Shown here piece by piece: positions 54,473-63,588 of a stretch of 64,000 nucleotides of DNA (position 1 is the first letter of the stretch; each line of letters starts with the position of its first letter). Both the position numbers and the translations under genes were made by a program. This stretch comes from WHTI01 sp963826105. GTDB taxonomy: Bacteria > Actinomycetota > CADDZG01 > WHSQ01. The notes beneath the pieces were generated by a model. The model saw only the letters and a program-made list of their open reading frames with translations, was not told where the DNA came from and did not search any database. Location: assembly GCA_963826105.1 (NCBI GenBank), contig CAWGWA010000001.1:1-64000 (forward strand). The letters are read 5' to 3'.

Positions 54473-55451
54473 TCAGGAGCCGGTCCGCGTCAGTCGTCGA
54501 GCGATCGCGGCTCGGATCTCTTCCCGCGTCTCATCAGCGGCGAACGTGACATCGTCCCAATCGAAGTAGAGGACTTCGATGCCTGCTCCTATGAGCTTTC
54601 GATGCCGCCGGATATCGCTCGCCGGACCTTTCCACGTCGTGCCATCTGCGACTGTGACACTCGATCCCGATTGACGTGGCGGGCAGAAAGAAATCGACCA
54701 CGTACTCTCGATCGGCGACTCGGATCGGATGGTCCGGCAGGAACGTCAACCCCTCGATCTGCCTCAGAATCCGAAGCATCTTGGTTTCGAGCACGCTGCG
54801 AACCCGCTCGTCGTGAGGGTCGCGACCGGCGATCAACAGCCGCATCGTCTTGGCCCCGGTACGCCCGTGGGTCGCGTAGTCGGCGATGAAGCTGCGGAGT
54901 CTCGCGATCGAGGTCATCTTGCGGCGCAGGGCATCGTCCATCGCATGCCCTACGGACTTCACCGGAAGGGTCGCCGCGCATTCCAGAAGAGTCAGTTCGG
55001 TACTCGGGAGCCGCAGGCCCATCACTTTGCGCGTCCGCCCCCGGCCGTCAGCCATTAGCCGGTGCACCTTGATCCCCGGAGCTTCGATTCCACTGCAGAT
55101 CGCTACCTCGATCGCAGTCGGCCTGGCGATGCCGTCCAGCCCCAGCACGTAAGCAGCGGTTCCACCGAAGAGATGGCCTCGGTCGCCCAGCCAGAGGTTG
55201 GTTGCGATGAGGTCGTTGGCGAAGGTATTCGGCACCCCAGGAAGCCGGTAGACGCCCGGAAACACCTGCCGCCAGCCCGCACTTCGGCGGCGATACCGGA
55301 TCGTGTCATGCGACATTCCGTGTTCAGCGCATTGGTTGCGCGTGAGGTGGCCCTTCTGCTTCCTAGCCAGTGCTCCGAGCGGTCCGCAGAGATTCACGGC
55401 ATCACGCAAACACCTCCGGAGTACCTCGTGTTGTGCCGTCCGCCACACCAC
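54473..55451 (-). CDS. AbiEi/DUF559-type protein (putative endonuclease fold)
   Basis: The ~325-aa protein has an N-terminal AbiEi-like winged helix (HLTRNQCAEHGMSHDTIRYRRRSAGWRQVFPGVYRLPG) and a C-terminal DUF559 (Vsr/PD-(D/E)XK-related) domain with YVVDFFLPATSIGIECHSRRWH, followed after a one-base insertion near 54618 by RRHRKLIGAGIEVLYFDWDDV. The AbiEi part is found in type IV toxin-antitoxin and defence loci, but no AbiEii-like partner is adjacent. The start may be downstream of 55451. Role unknown. Confidence 0.7.
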
Positions 55452-55512
55452 TCAGGGCGTTCTCCTCCTGTCAGACGGAACATATGACCACCTGAGAGGA
55501 GGAGAACGCGAT

Positions 55513-56668
55513 CTAGGAGCGGCGGGCGGCTTCTATCGCGGCGGCGTAGATGTCTTTGAGCGGGCGGTTCAGGGTGGCTGCGGCGCGTTTGGCGTCCTCG
55601 AATTCGGGGGCCAGGTTCACGATCTCGCCGTCGAGGTACCCGGCCTTCACGCGGATCGGTTCGCCGCCGACCGTGACCTCGATCCACGAGCGGTCGAGCG
55701 TGCGCCTCTCGGTCCGGTCGATCCTCAGTCCCAGGGTCGAGGTCTCGCGGAAGACGATCCGCGACAGCGGTTCGATCGAACCCTCATCGCAGAGGACACT
55801 CAGGGTCGTTGCCGGTCGACCCTTCTTCATCACGATCGGCGTCACCCATGCGTCGTTGGCCCCCGCTTCGATAAGTCGCTCGATGACGTAGGGGAAGAGC
55901 TCCGGGTTGAGGTCGTCGAGGTTCGCCTCGATCACCACAAGCGTTTCCGTCGCCGGGGTAGCCGCGCTCCGGCCGACGAAAGCCCGGACCAGGTTGGGCC
56001 ACTCGAGTTCGTTGGCCCCGGCGCCGGAGCCCACTCGGTCGAGGTGCATCGCCGGGAGGTCGCCGAAGGTGTCCACCCAGTGCGCCAGGAGCGCCGCCCC
56101 GGTGGGGGTGATGAGCTCCTTGGTGCCTCGTCCGACCATCGGTGCGCCCTCGAGCAGAGCGACGACCGCCGGGACCGGCAAGGGCATGTCGCCGTGGTCG
56201 GTCGTAACCGTGCCCGCTCCCGACGCAATCGGGGAACACGTCACGCCCTCGGGGGCCAGGTCGTGGAGCGCGGCGCAGACACCGGTGACGTCGATCAGGG
56301 CATCGGTGGCGCCGACCTCATGGAGGTGGACCTCCTCGATGCTCGTCCCGTGCACCGCGGCTTCGGCGATTGCGATCCGCTCGAACACCGCGAGCGCGCT
56401 CGCCCGTATCGGTGTTTTGAGCGCGGAGCCTCTCGAGGATCGCCCGCACCTCGGGATAGGAGCGCGCCGGCTCCGCCTCGACCTTTACCTCGACGCGTTT
56501 CGCCCGCAGTCCCCGGCGCGTGGTTTCGCCGACCTCCATGGTCCAGCCGTCGAGGTTCAATGCGTCGAGTGCCTCGCGCACACGTTCCTCCGAAGCACCG
56601 GCATCGATGAGCGCACCGAGGAGCATGTCTCCGGCCGCTCCTGACGAACAGTCGAAGTGAAGGATCAC
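55513..56668 (-). CDS. larC: Nickel-pincer cofactor nickel insertase LarC
   Basis: The ~384-aa protein (DUF111) begins ILHFDCSSGAAGDMLLGALIDAG, then VHLHEVGATDALIDVTGVCAAL with the HEVG motif and ITPTGAALL. LarC inserts nickel into the pyridinium dithiocarboxylic-acid mononucleotide cofactor of lactate racemase and related enzymes. A one-base insertion near 56400 splits it (385 codons if removed). Its GTG start overlaps the larB stop by 4 nt (GTGA). larE and an apo-enzyme are not seen in the window. Confidence 0.88.
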
Positions 56669-57420
56669 GAGTGGATCTTCCGCACGATGCGGTGCGCCAG
56701 GGTCGCGGCGCCGAAACCGTTGTCGATGTTCATCACCGCGACACCCGCGGCACACGAGTTCAACATCGCCAGTAATGCGGCGAGGCCCTCGAACGAAGCG
56801 CCGTATCCGACGCTGGTGGGAACCGCGACGACGGGGGCCGACGAGATCCCGCCGATCAGGCTTGCCAGCGCTCCCTCCATACCGGCGACGACGATCACGA
56901 CGTCGGGAGAGTGCAACCGGTCCTGGACCTCGAGTAAGCGGTGGAGCCCGGCGACGCCGACGTCGGTGATGCGATCGACCGCCATACCGAGGGCCTCGGC
57001 GGTACAGGCGGCTTCCTCGGACACCGGAAGGTCGGAGGTCCCGGCACTGACGATCGCCACCGTCCCCGTTGCCGTCCTGCTCTCCGGTCGGAGCACGACG
57101 AGGCGAGCGACCTCGTGATGGACCGCATCGGGGAACTCCCTGAGGAGAAGCGCCGCCGTCTCCGGTGGCGTACGCGTCGACAGCACCGGAGCGGTCGTGA
57201 GCTCGAGGAGCCGGGCCGCGATCGCGACGACCTGCTCGGGGGTTTTGCCTGCGGCATAGATCGCTTCCGGGGTGCCCTGTCTCAACTCGCGATGGACATC
57301 GAGCCGGGCGAATCCGAGGTCCTCGACCGGCAGCCGCCTCAGTTCCCGGAGGGCGTCGTCGACCGAAGCGGCCCCCTCTTCGAGGCGTGTGAGCAGGTCT
57401 TTGACCTCTTCGGGGCGCAT
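56665..57420 (-). CDS. larB: Nickel-pincer cofactor biosynthesis protein LarB
   Basis: The 251-aa protein of the AIR-carboxylase family has DLGFARLDVHRELRQGTPEAIYAAGKTPEQ and the PurE-like C-terminus VAIVSAGTSDLPVSEEAACTAEALG, VVVAGMEGALASLIGG and PTSVGYGASFEGLAALLAMLNSC. LarB carboxylates nicotinic acid adenine dinucleotide in the first step of cofactor assembly. It is cotranscribed with larC. Confidence 0.9.
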   Translation of the reverse strand: MRPEEVKDLLTRLEEGAASVDDALRELRRLPVEDLGFARLDVHRELRQGTPEAIYAAGKTPEQVVAIAARLLELTTAPVLSTRTPPETAALLLREFPDAVHHEVARLVVLRPESRTATGTVAIVSAGTSDLPVSEEAACTAEALGMAVDRITDVGVAGLHRLLEVQDRLHSPDVVIVVAGMEGALASLIGGISSAPVVAVPTSVGYGASFEGLAALLAMLNSCAAGVAVMNIDNGFGAATLAHRIVRKIHS

Positions 57421-57444
57421 AGGGGAAGTGTAGGATTCCCCACC

Positions 57445-58003
57445 GTGCCTGACCTCACCATCGAACAACTAACCCTATTTGACCGCCGTCGTGGCGGCGG
57501 TCGCCCTGATCGCCTTCCTCGTGGCGGTCTACCTCGCCTTCCGCCTCCGGCGGATGAACCGGCAGTACAAGGTGGTCCGGGGCGAGGGCTCTGAGCGGGA
57601 CCTGGTGGCGACCCTGAGCGAATGGGGTGGCCAGCTCGACGGGTACGGGCAGAAGCTCGATTCACTCGGTACGGACCTCAAGCGTGAGATCGCCTCCCGG
57701 AGGCTCTCGGTCCAGCGCTTCCACGTGGTGCGCTACGACGCCTTCGAGGAGATGGGGGGCCGCCTGTCCTTCTCCGCCGCCCTGCTCGACGACCACGGGG
57801 ACGGACTCGTAATCACTTCGATCAACGGACGGACCGAATCGCGGACCTACTCCAAGCCGATCCGCAATCTCTCGTCCGAGCACAATCTCTCCGAGGAAGA
57901 GCGTGAGGCCATCTCCAAGGCGATGGCCGGCGCCGGACGGGGGCCCGACCGCAAGCGCCCCGCGCCTCCTCAGCCAGCAGATGATCGATCTAAGGCTGGT
58001 TAG
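57445..58003 (+). CDS. DUF4446 family membrane-anchored protein
   Basis: GTG 57445 leads into MPDLTIEQLTL; after a one-base insertion near 57477 a membrane helix follows (TAVVAAVALIAFLVAVYLAF), then a ~110-aa DUF4446 domain (RFHVVRYDAFEEMGGRLSFSAALLDDHGDGLVITSINGRTESRTYSKPI). Corrected, it is 186 codons. The family is common in Gram-positive bacteria and has no assigned function. The 3' end overlaps serS by 23 nt. Confidence 0.8.
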
Positions 58004-59244
58004 GGAGGACCTCGGCGCCGTCCGTGCCGCCTACGAGCGGCGGGGAGGGGTTGAGGGCCTCGATCGCGTCGTTGATCTCGATGCCCGTTACCGGGCACTT
58101 CTGGGCCGGGTCGAGGCCTTGAGGGCCGAGCACAACCGAGCCTCCAAAGTCCATCGGCAAAGCGGGTGCCAAGGAGCGTCCTGCGGCGATCGAGGATGCT
58201 CGGCGTCCTGGCCGAGCAACTCAAGGACATCGAGGTCGATCTCGAGAAGCTCGACGCGGAACTGAACGAGGCCGCGTCGTTCCTCCCCAACCTCCCGCAC
58301 GACTCCGTTCCCGAGGGAGCCTCCGAGGACGACAACGTCGTAGAGCGTGAGCACGGTGACAAACCAAACTTCGACTTCGAGGCCAAGGATCACGTCGAGC
58401 TCGGCGAGGGCCTCGGATTGTTCGATTCGGAACGCGCGGTGAAAACATCCGGCAGTCGTTTCGTTTACCTGACCGGCAAGGGCGCGATCCTCGAGCTCTC
58501 GCTGGTTCGCTTCGCCGTCGACTTCCTTCTGGAACGCGGCTTCTCACCCGTCGTCACTCCCGTGCTCGTTCGGGAGCGCGCGATGTTCGGAACCGGATTC
58601 TTACCGGCGGAGGAGTTCGAGTACTACAAGATCGAGAAGGACGATCTCTATCTCGCGGGAACGTCAGAGGTCGCGCTCGGCCTCGATGCATGCGGACGAG
58701 ACCCTGGCGGCCGAAAGCCTGCCGGTTCGGTACGCGGGGATGTCCACGCAACTTCCGTCGCGAAGCGGGGAGCTACGGCAAGGACACCAAGGGTCTCATC
58801 CGCGTTCATCAGTTCGACAAGGTCGAGCAGTTCTCGTTCGCTCACCCCGATGACTCGTGGGACGAGTTCGCGGCGATCAGGACCAACCAGGAGAAGATCC
58901 TCCAGGCGTTGGAGATCCCCTACCGCGTGTTGGTGATGTGCGGCGCAGACCTCGGTGCGGTCGCGGCCAAGAAGGTCGACAACGAGGCGTGGATCCCGGG
59001 CGGGAACCGTTACCTCGAGCTCACCTCGGCGACGAACGCCACCGACTACCAGTCCCGGCGTCTCAACATCCGTTACAAGGGGGACGGCGACAAGGGATTC
59101 GTCCACACACTGAACGGAACCGCCTGCGCGGTCGGGCGCACGATCGTTGCGTTACTCGAGAACCACCAACGCGCCGACGGAAGTGTTTCGATCCCTCAGG
59201 CTCTCCGTCCCTACACCGGCTTCGACTCGATCGCCCCGGAGTAG
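57981..59244 (+). CDS. serS: Seryl-tRNA synthetase
   Basis: The class II synthetase begins MIDLRLVREDLGAVRAAYERRGG (N-terminal coiled-coil arm) and then has TPVLVRERAMFGTGFLP, LYLAGTSEVAL, motif 2 FRREAGSYGKDTKGLIRVHQF and motif 3 NGTACAVGRTIVALLE. It charges tRNA-Ser and tRNA-Sec. Four one-base insertions (near 58156, 58205, 58694, 58755) break the ORF; removing them gives exactly 420 codons, a normal length. A tRNA-Ser gene lies 420 nt downstream. Confidence 0.92.
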
Positions 59245-59248
59245 CGCT

Positions 59249-59584
59249 TCAGACGGTAAGGGCGTCCCGGATCGTCTTGAGGGTCGTCGGGTCGATCTTG
59301 TAATAGACCCAGGTGCCTCGCTTCTCTCGCTCCAAGAGACCGGACTGGTGGAGCAGCTTGAGGTGGTGGCTCACGGTGGGCTGGCTCAGACCCAGGGGCT
59401 CGATGAGGTCGCAGACGCACGCCTCGCCGCCGGGATGGCCGGCGATCAGGCTCAGGAGTCGCAGCCGGCCGGGGTCGCCGAGCAACTTGAAGGCGGCCGC
59501 CAACCGCTCCGCCTCGGCCTCATCGATCGGCTCCTGCATCAGCGGCGGGCAACAATCCTGGGTGATCAGGGCGATGGTCCTCAT
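59249..59584 (-). CDS. ArsR/SmtB-family metal-responsive repressor
   Basis: The 111-aa winged-helix protein has AFKLLGDPGRLRLLSLIAGHPGGEACVCDL (the helix carrying the CVC metal ligands of ArsR), then LGLSQPTVSHHLKLLHQSGLLEREKRGTWVYYKI. An extra CC pair at residues 11-12 may add ligands as in CmtR/CadC. The cysteines suggest arsenite, cadmium or lead sensing. No efflux gene is adjacent. The protein ends 5 nt from the convergent serS stop. Confidence 0.87.
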   Translation of the reverse strand: MRTIALITQDCCPPLMQEPIDEAEAERLAAAFKLLGDPGRLRLLSLIAGHPGGEACVCDLIEPLGLSQPTVSHHLKLLHQSGLLEREKRGTWVYYKIDPTTLKTIRDALTV

Positions 59585-59592
59585 CGGCCTAT

Positions 59593-59608
59593 ATTGACAG
59601 CTATCGAT
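59593..59608. promoter_or_regulatory. Candidate ArsR operator
   Basis: ATTGA (59593-59597) and TCGAT (59604-59608) form an imperfect inverted repeat with a 6-nt spacer, 9 nt upstream of the arsR start. One of five base pairs is mismatched. Confidence 0.35.
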
Positions 59609-59665
59609 GTTCGAGGCAATGAAGCGGACGCTCGGAGAGCCGTCGACCCACTAGGCTTGGCGACG

Positions 59666-59750
59666 GAGGGCTACGGTAACTGGTAACCGAACGGTCTTGA
59701 AAACCGTCGTCCGCAAGGACTTGGGGGTTCGAGTCCCCCGCCCTCCGCCA
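59666..59750 (+). tRNA. tRNA-Ser (TGA anticodon)
   Basis: The class II tRNA has acceptor GGAGGGC paired with GCCCTCC, D-stem CGGT/ACCG, anticodon stem ACGGT/ACCGT around CTTGAAA (anticodon TGA), a long variable arm (CGTCCGCAAGGACTT), T-arm GGGGGTTCGAGTCCCCC, discriminator G and an encoded CCA (59748-59750). Confidence 0.93.
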
Positions 59751-59899
59751 ACCGATACCTTTGGGACCGAGCCGACGAAACAACCGAACCAGAACGCGGT
59801 CCGGTCTGCTCTTCCGGGTGTTTGCTGCCGCTCCATCAGCGACGCACCTCTCACGGATCGAGGGACTGTTCCCTCTGCGAGATGTGAGTAAATGGCCCA

Positions 59900-61330
59900 A
59901 TGACACCCACGGACGAGAACTTGAAGGGACGTAGGGTCCTCGTAACCGGAGCAACGGGATACATCGCTTCGCGGCTCATACCGAGGCTGCTTGCCGCTTC
60001 TGCCGATGTGTGTGCCACCTCCCGCTCGCCTCATGCTCTAACCGCCAGGTTTCCAGGGCTCGAAACGATCGCCAGTGATCTCATGGACGCTCGCTCACTC
60101 GAGTCCACCCTCAAAGGTGTCGAGGTTGCCTACTACCTCGTGCATTCGATGGACGCGAGTGATTTCGAGGAGCGGGATCGAACGGCAGCTCGGAACTTTC
60201 TCGCCGCGGCACAGGGAGCAGGAGTAGAGAGGATCGTCTACCTCAGTGGTCTTGGTCGCGCGGACGATCGGCTGTCAAGTCATCTCTCTAGCCGCCACGA
60301 GGTTGGAGAGATCCTGGCCTCCGGCAATATCCCGGTAACAGAGTTACGCGCCGCCATCGTTATCGGATCCGGTTCCTCCGCGTTCGACATGCTCCGGTAT
60401 CTGACGGAACGCCTTCCGGCGATGATCGCTCCTCGCTGGCTCGCTACGCGCATCCAACCAATCGCAGAGGACGATCTCATCTCCTATTTGATCGCCGCCG
60501 GAACCGAACCTCACCCGGGCGGGATCGTCGAGATCGGCGGATCAGACGTGGTCACCTACCGGGGGATGATCCATGGTTACGCACGTCTCCGTCGCCTCAG
60601 ACGGTTTGTGATGAGCGTCCCTCTCTTGACGCCACGACTCTCTTCCTATTGGGTCCGGATGATCACCCCTGTGCCGACGTCGATCTCGCGTCCGTTGATC
60701 GATGGTCTGCAGAACGAAGTTGTTGTGACGGATGAAGCAGCGGTGTCTCGCTACCCAAGCATTACACCAGTGGGTTACGTGGAGGCGTCGACCGCCGCTC
60801 TCGATCGACAGGAAGAATCGTTGGGAGAGGAACTCTCCAATGGACTGTCGGTGCCCGGGAGTCGTGTTGCGATCCTGACCGACGAACGTCGCATCGCGCT
60901 TCACGCATCGCCGAACGACATCGCTTCCGTGCTCGCGGATTTCGGGGGCGACGCCTCCTGGTACCCATTGCCAGTGGCCTGGGCCGTTCGCAAGTGGCTC
61001 GACAAGCTCTGGGGAGGCGGAGATCTGTCTTGGGCTCGGTCCGAAGGTTCGATCATCCGCGGATCAGCGATCGATTGGTGGATTGTCGATGTCGTCGCAC
61101 CCGATGCCCTGGTGCTCCGCTCTCGGATGAAGACACCTGGAGAGGCATGGTTGGTTTTCCGAGGGGAAGAGAGAGACGGTGGGGCAACCCTGATCCAGAC
61201 TGCTGTGTTTCGGCCACGTGGGATCTTGGGGCGGCTCTACTGGTGGGGGCTGTGGCCCTTTCATCGCCCCGTGTTCCGAGCGATGGCCAAGCGGTTTGCT
61301 AACAGAGCCGAGGCGCTCCGAAAGCCATAG
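59900..61330 (+). CDS. SDR-family NAD(P)-binding oxidoreductase with DUF2867 C-terminal domain
   Basis: The 476-aa protein has an atypical SDR (NmrA/YbjT-like) N-terminal domain: RRVLVTGATGYIASRLIPRLL, then VAYYLVHSM and ERIVYLSGLG. The second half is a DUF2867 domain (WYPLPVAWAVRKWLDKLWGGG, FRGEERDGGATLIQTAVFRPRGILGRLYWWGLWPFH). Such proteins occur widely in actinobacteria and are described as NAD(P)H-binding or complex-I-assembly-related; substrate unknown. The start has no clear Shine-Dalgarno. The frame is intact. Confidence 0.85.
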   Translation: MTPTDENLKGRRVLVTGATGYIASRLIPRLLAASADVCATSRSPHALTARFPGLETIASDLMDARSLESTLKGVEVAYYLVHSMDASDFEERDRTAARNFLAAAQGAGVERIVYLSGLGRADDRLSSHLSSRHEVGEILASGNIPVTELRAAIVIGSGSSAFDMLRYLTERLPAMIAPRWLATRIQPIAEDDLISYLIAAGTEPHPGGIVEIGGSDVVTYRGMIHGYARLRRLRRFVMSVPLLTPRLSSYWVRMITPVPTSISRPLIDGLQNEVVVTDEAAVSRYPSITPVGYVEASTAALDRQEESLGEELSNGLSVPGSRVAILTDERRIALHASPNDIASVLADFGGDASWYPLPVAWAVRKWLDKLWGGGDLSWARSEGSIIRGSAIDWWIVDVVAPDALVLRSRMKTPGEAWLVFRGEERDGGATLIQTAVFRPRGILGRLYWWGLWPFHRPVFRAMAKRFANRAEALRKP

Positions 61331-61350
61331 CGCATCCCGGTACCGCTAGG

Positions 61351-61446
61351 ACGATTGACCGGACCTTTCCCTTGAGTGAGGCAGCCAAGGCGATCCGTTA
61401 CGTCGAAGAGGGGCACGCCCGTGGAAAGGTCGTCGTGATCGTCTGA
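61351..61446 (+). pseudogene. 3' remnant of a zinc-type alcohol dehydrogenase/quinone oxidoreductase gene
   Basis: The segment reads TIDRTFPLSEAAKAIRYVEEG and HARGKVVVIV before the stop at 61444-61446. This is the usual C-terminus of NADP-dependent alcohol dehydrogenase/quinone oxidoreductase proteins. The upstream ~300 residues are absent: the SDR gene ends at 61330, only 20 nt before. It is a truncated fragment left by deletion or rearrangement. Confidence 0.72.
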
Positions 61447-61462
61447 GCCGTTAACTGGCAGG

Positions 61463-62909
61463 ATGTCCGGCGTGGATCTTGATTCCGGCGCCGGACTTCT
61501 GCATCGGCTGACCTCGTACAACCCGGACCGCGAGTGGGATGAGCCCGCGGACGATCCGCGCCTGCGTCACGACCTGATCCCGAACGACCTCGAGACCATC
61601 CCGCCCCCGATGAAGGGGTATCCGGATGGTCTCCCGGTCGTCGCACTGCCGCGCGAACTTCCCTACCAGGGCGTCCCGGCGACGGCCGTGCTCGCCGGTG
61701 TCGCCTCCCCAGTGCAGGAACTCGACGCCGCGCAGCTCGGTCGCGTCCTCTTCCTCGGTGCCGGGATCGTGCGCACGGTCGAACGCAATGGCCGTCAGAT
61801 GCCGTTCCGGGCCTCCGGTTCGGCTGGAGCAAGGTTTCCCCTGGAGGTCTACGCGAGCACAAGGGACGTCACCGGCGTTCCGGACGGTGTGCATTGGTAC
61901 GACGCCGACCGAGCACGCGCTCGTTCAGGTCGCCCCTCGCGCCTCCGGGGAGGTCACGACTCTCGTCATGACCGGCGTGCCGTGGCGAACAGGTTGGCGC
62001 TACGCCGAGCGCGGATGGCGGCACCTGTACTGGGACGGGGGCACGCTGCTGTCTCAGCTGTCGGCAGCGATCGCGAGCACCGGTTTCACGCCTCGTCTCC
62101 GCTCGCACTTTCCCGACGAGGAGGTGCGAGAGCTTGTCGGGGCCGACGGCGTGCATGAGTATCCGCTGGCGTTGCTGTCGTTCGGCGATGGTGAGCCGGC
62201 GATCGGCTCGAGCGGTCCGGCCGCGACCGGCGGACTGCCGTCGGTTGAATTCCCTCTGTGCACCGCTGCCCAGAGAGCGGGCGAACGGGACACCTTGGGG
62301 GAGCCGCTGCCGGAAGGCGATCCGCTCCCGGATGTCCCGCCGTCCGAGTCGCTCGACGCCGTGGTGCGCAGGCGCGGGTCGCAGAGACGCATGGACAAGA
62401 CGCGGACGTTGCCGCGCTACCTTCTGGAATGGTCCATGGCCGCGGCCATGCGTGGCATCGAGGTGCCGCATTGGGTCGTTGTTCACGGTGTCGACGACGT
62501 GACGCCGGGGATCTACCGGTGGCCGGACCTGTCGAAGCCGCTGAGAGAGGCGAACCTGCGCGATGAACTGGCGCGGATCTGTCTCGGACAGATGCTCGGC
62601 GCCGAGGCCGCCTACGTGGTAATCGCGGCCACGCCTCTGTCTAGTCTCGACGATCGCGGCTACCGCGACGCGCAGCTCGCCGCCGGACTCGTCGAAGGCC
62701 GGTTGCACCTGGCGGCGTATGCCCTGGGAGCGAGCGCTTCGGGGATGACGTTCCTCGACTCCGAAGTGCCGGAGCTCCTGGGCGAATCCGACGACCTTGC
62801 GACGCTGCTCTTCACCTGCGTGGGGGTTCCCGAGTACCGGTCACGCCCGGGCGGGGAGCCTGGTGCTCCGGTCGAGTTCCGCCCGATCGTCCCGCGCCTC
62901 GCCGACTAG
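61463..62909 (+). CDS. SagB/ThcOx-family nitroreductase-like oxidoreductase
   Basis: The ~480-aa protein begins with the SagB-type N-terminus (HRLTSYNPDREWDE, then PPPMKGYPDGLPVVALP) and contains two nitroreductase-like halves. The first holds LGRVLFLGAGIVRTVERNG and RASGSAGARFPLEVYAST; the second RRRGSQRRMDKTRTLPRYLLEWSMAAAMRG and CLGQMLGAEAAYVVIAATPL. It probably uses FMN. SagB homologues oxidise azoline rings in peptide natural products, but no cyclodehydratase or precursor is visible here. A one-base insertion near 61907 splits the ORF; corrected, it is 482 codons. Confidence 0.8.
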
Positions 62910-62967
62910 CCGGAGAGCGGCCGTCTCGTTAATCCTTCAACTTGTACTTGTGGTCGGCAGCTCTTCC

Positions 62968-63453
62968 CTAAGGGTTCAGCTCCCATTCGACGTTGCCCTC
63001 GGAGTCCGTGGCCGTTATCCGGATGATCCCCTCGCCACCGAGGTCATCGGTCGCCTCGCAGTCGATCGAGTTTCCAGCCTCGGCCACCACCAACTGGTCG
63101 GGGCAGTCGATGGTGATCTCGGCGTTCACCTGAGCGGTCACGTCCGGCGCCAGAGACTCCTCGATCACCGGGAGATTGAGCACATTCATCGTCCAGTTGA
63201 CATTGCCTTCGTCGTCTTGCTGGACGACCTCGATCGGGATCTCGTTGCCATCGGGATCGGTCGCAGTGCAGGTGAACTCGCCACCATCCTTGGCCTCGAT
63301 GTCATCCGGGCAGACGACTTCCACGGCCACGCCCTGCTGATCCTGGATGTCCTCGGCCACCTGCTCTTCGATGTCGCCGCCCTCGATGGTCGAGGTGCAG
63401 GCGACCAGTGACAACATCAGCAGGGCGGCGATGTAGAGCGACTTGCGGGCCAT
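62968..63453 (-). CDS. Lipoprotein with two DUF4333-like domains
   Basis: The 161-aa lipoprotein starts at ATG 63453, with signal and lipobox LLMLSLVAC. Two repeats of a DUF4333-like domain follow: VVCPDDIEAKDGGEFTCTATDPDGNEIPIEV and then ITIDCPDQLVVAEAGNSIDCEATDDLGGEGIIRI. Each has two Cys that can pair. The family is common in actinobacteria and has no assigned function. A longer frame to 63969 covers the divergent aldo-keto reductase start and is discarded. Confidence 0.82.
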   Translation of the reverse strand: MARKSLYIAALLMLSLVACTSTIEGGDIEEQVAEDIQDQQGVAVEVVCPDDIEAKDGGEFTCTATDPDGNEIPIEVVQQDDEGNVNWTMNVLNLPVIEESLAPDVTAQVNAEITIDCPDQLVVAEAGNSIDCEATDDLGGEGIIRITATDSEGNVEWELNP

Positions 63454-63588
63454 CGGTGTGCCTCCTCTCGGCCCGCTTGGGGCCGCTCTAGAACGAACGA
63501 TGCGAACAGTATCGGTCCCAGGCCCCCGTTCATGCCGGATGCTCGGCGCGTCGTATGTTCTTTGGACGACGAATGGGGAGGAACCAGC

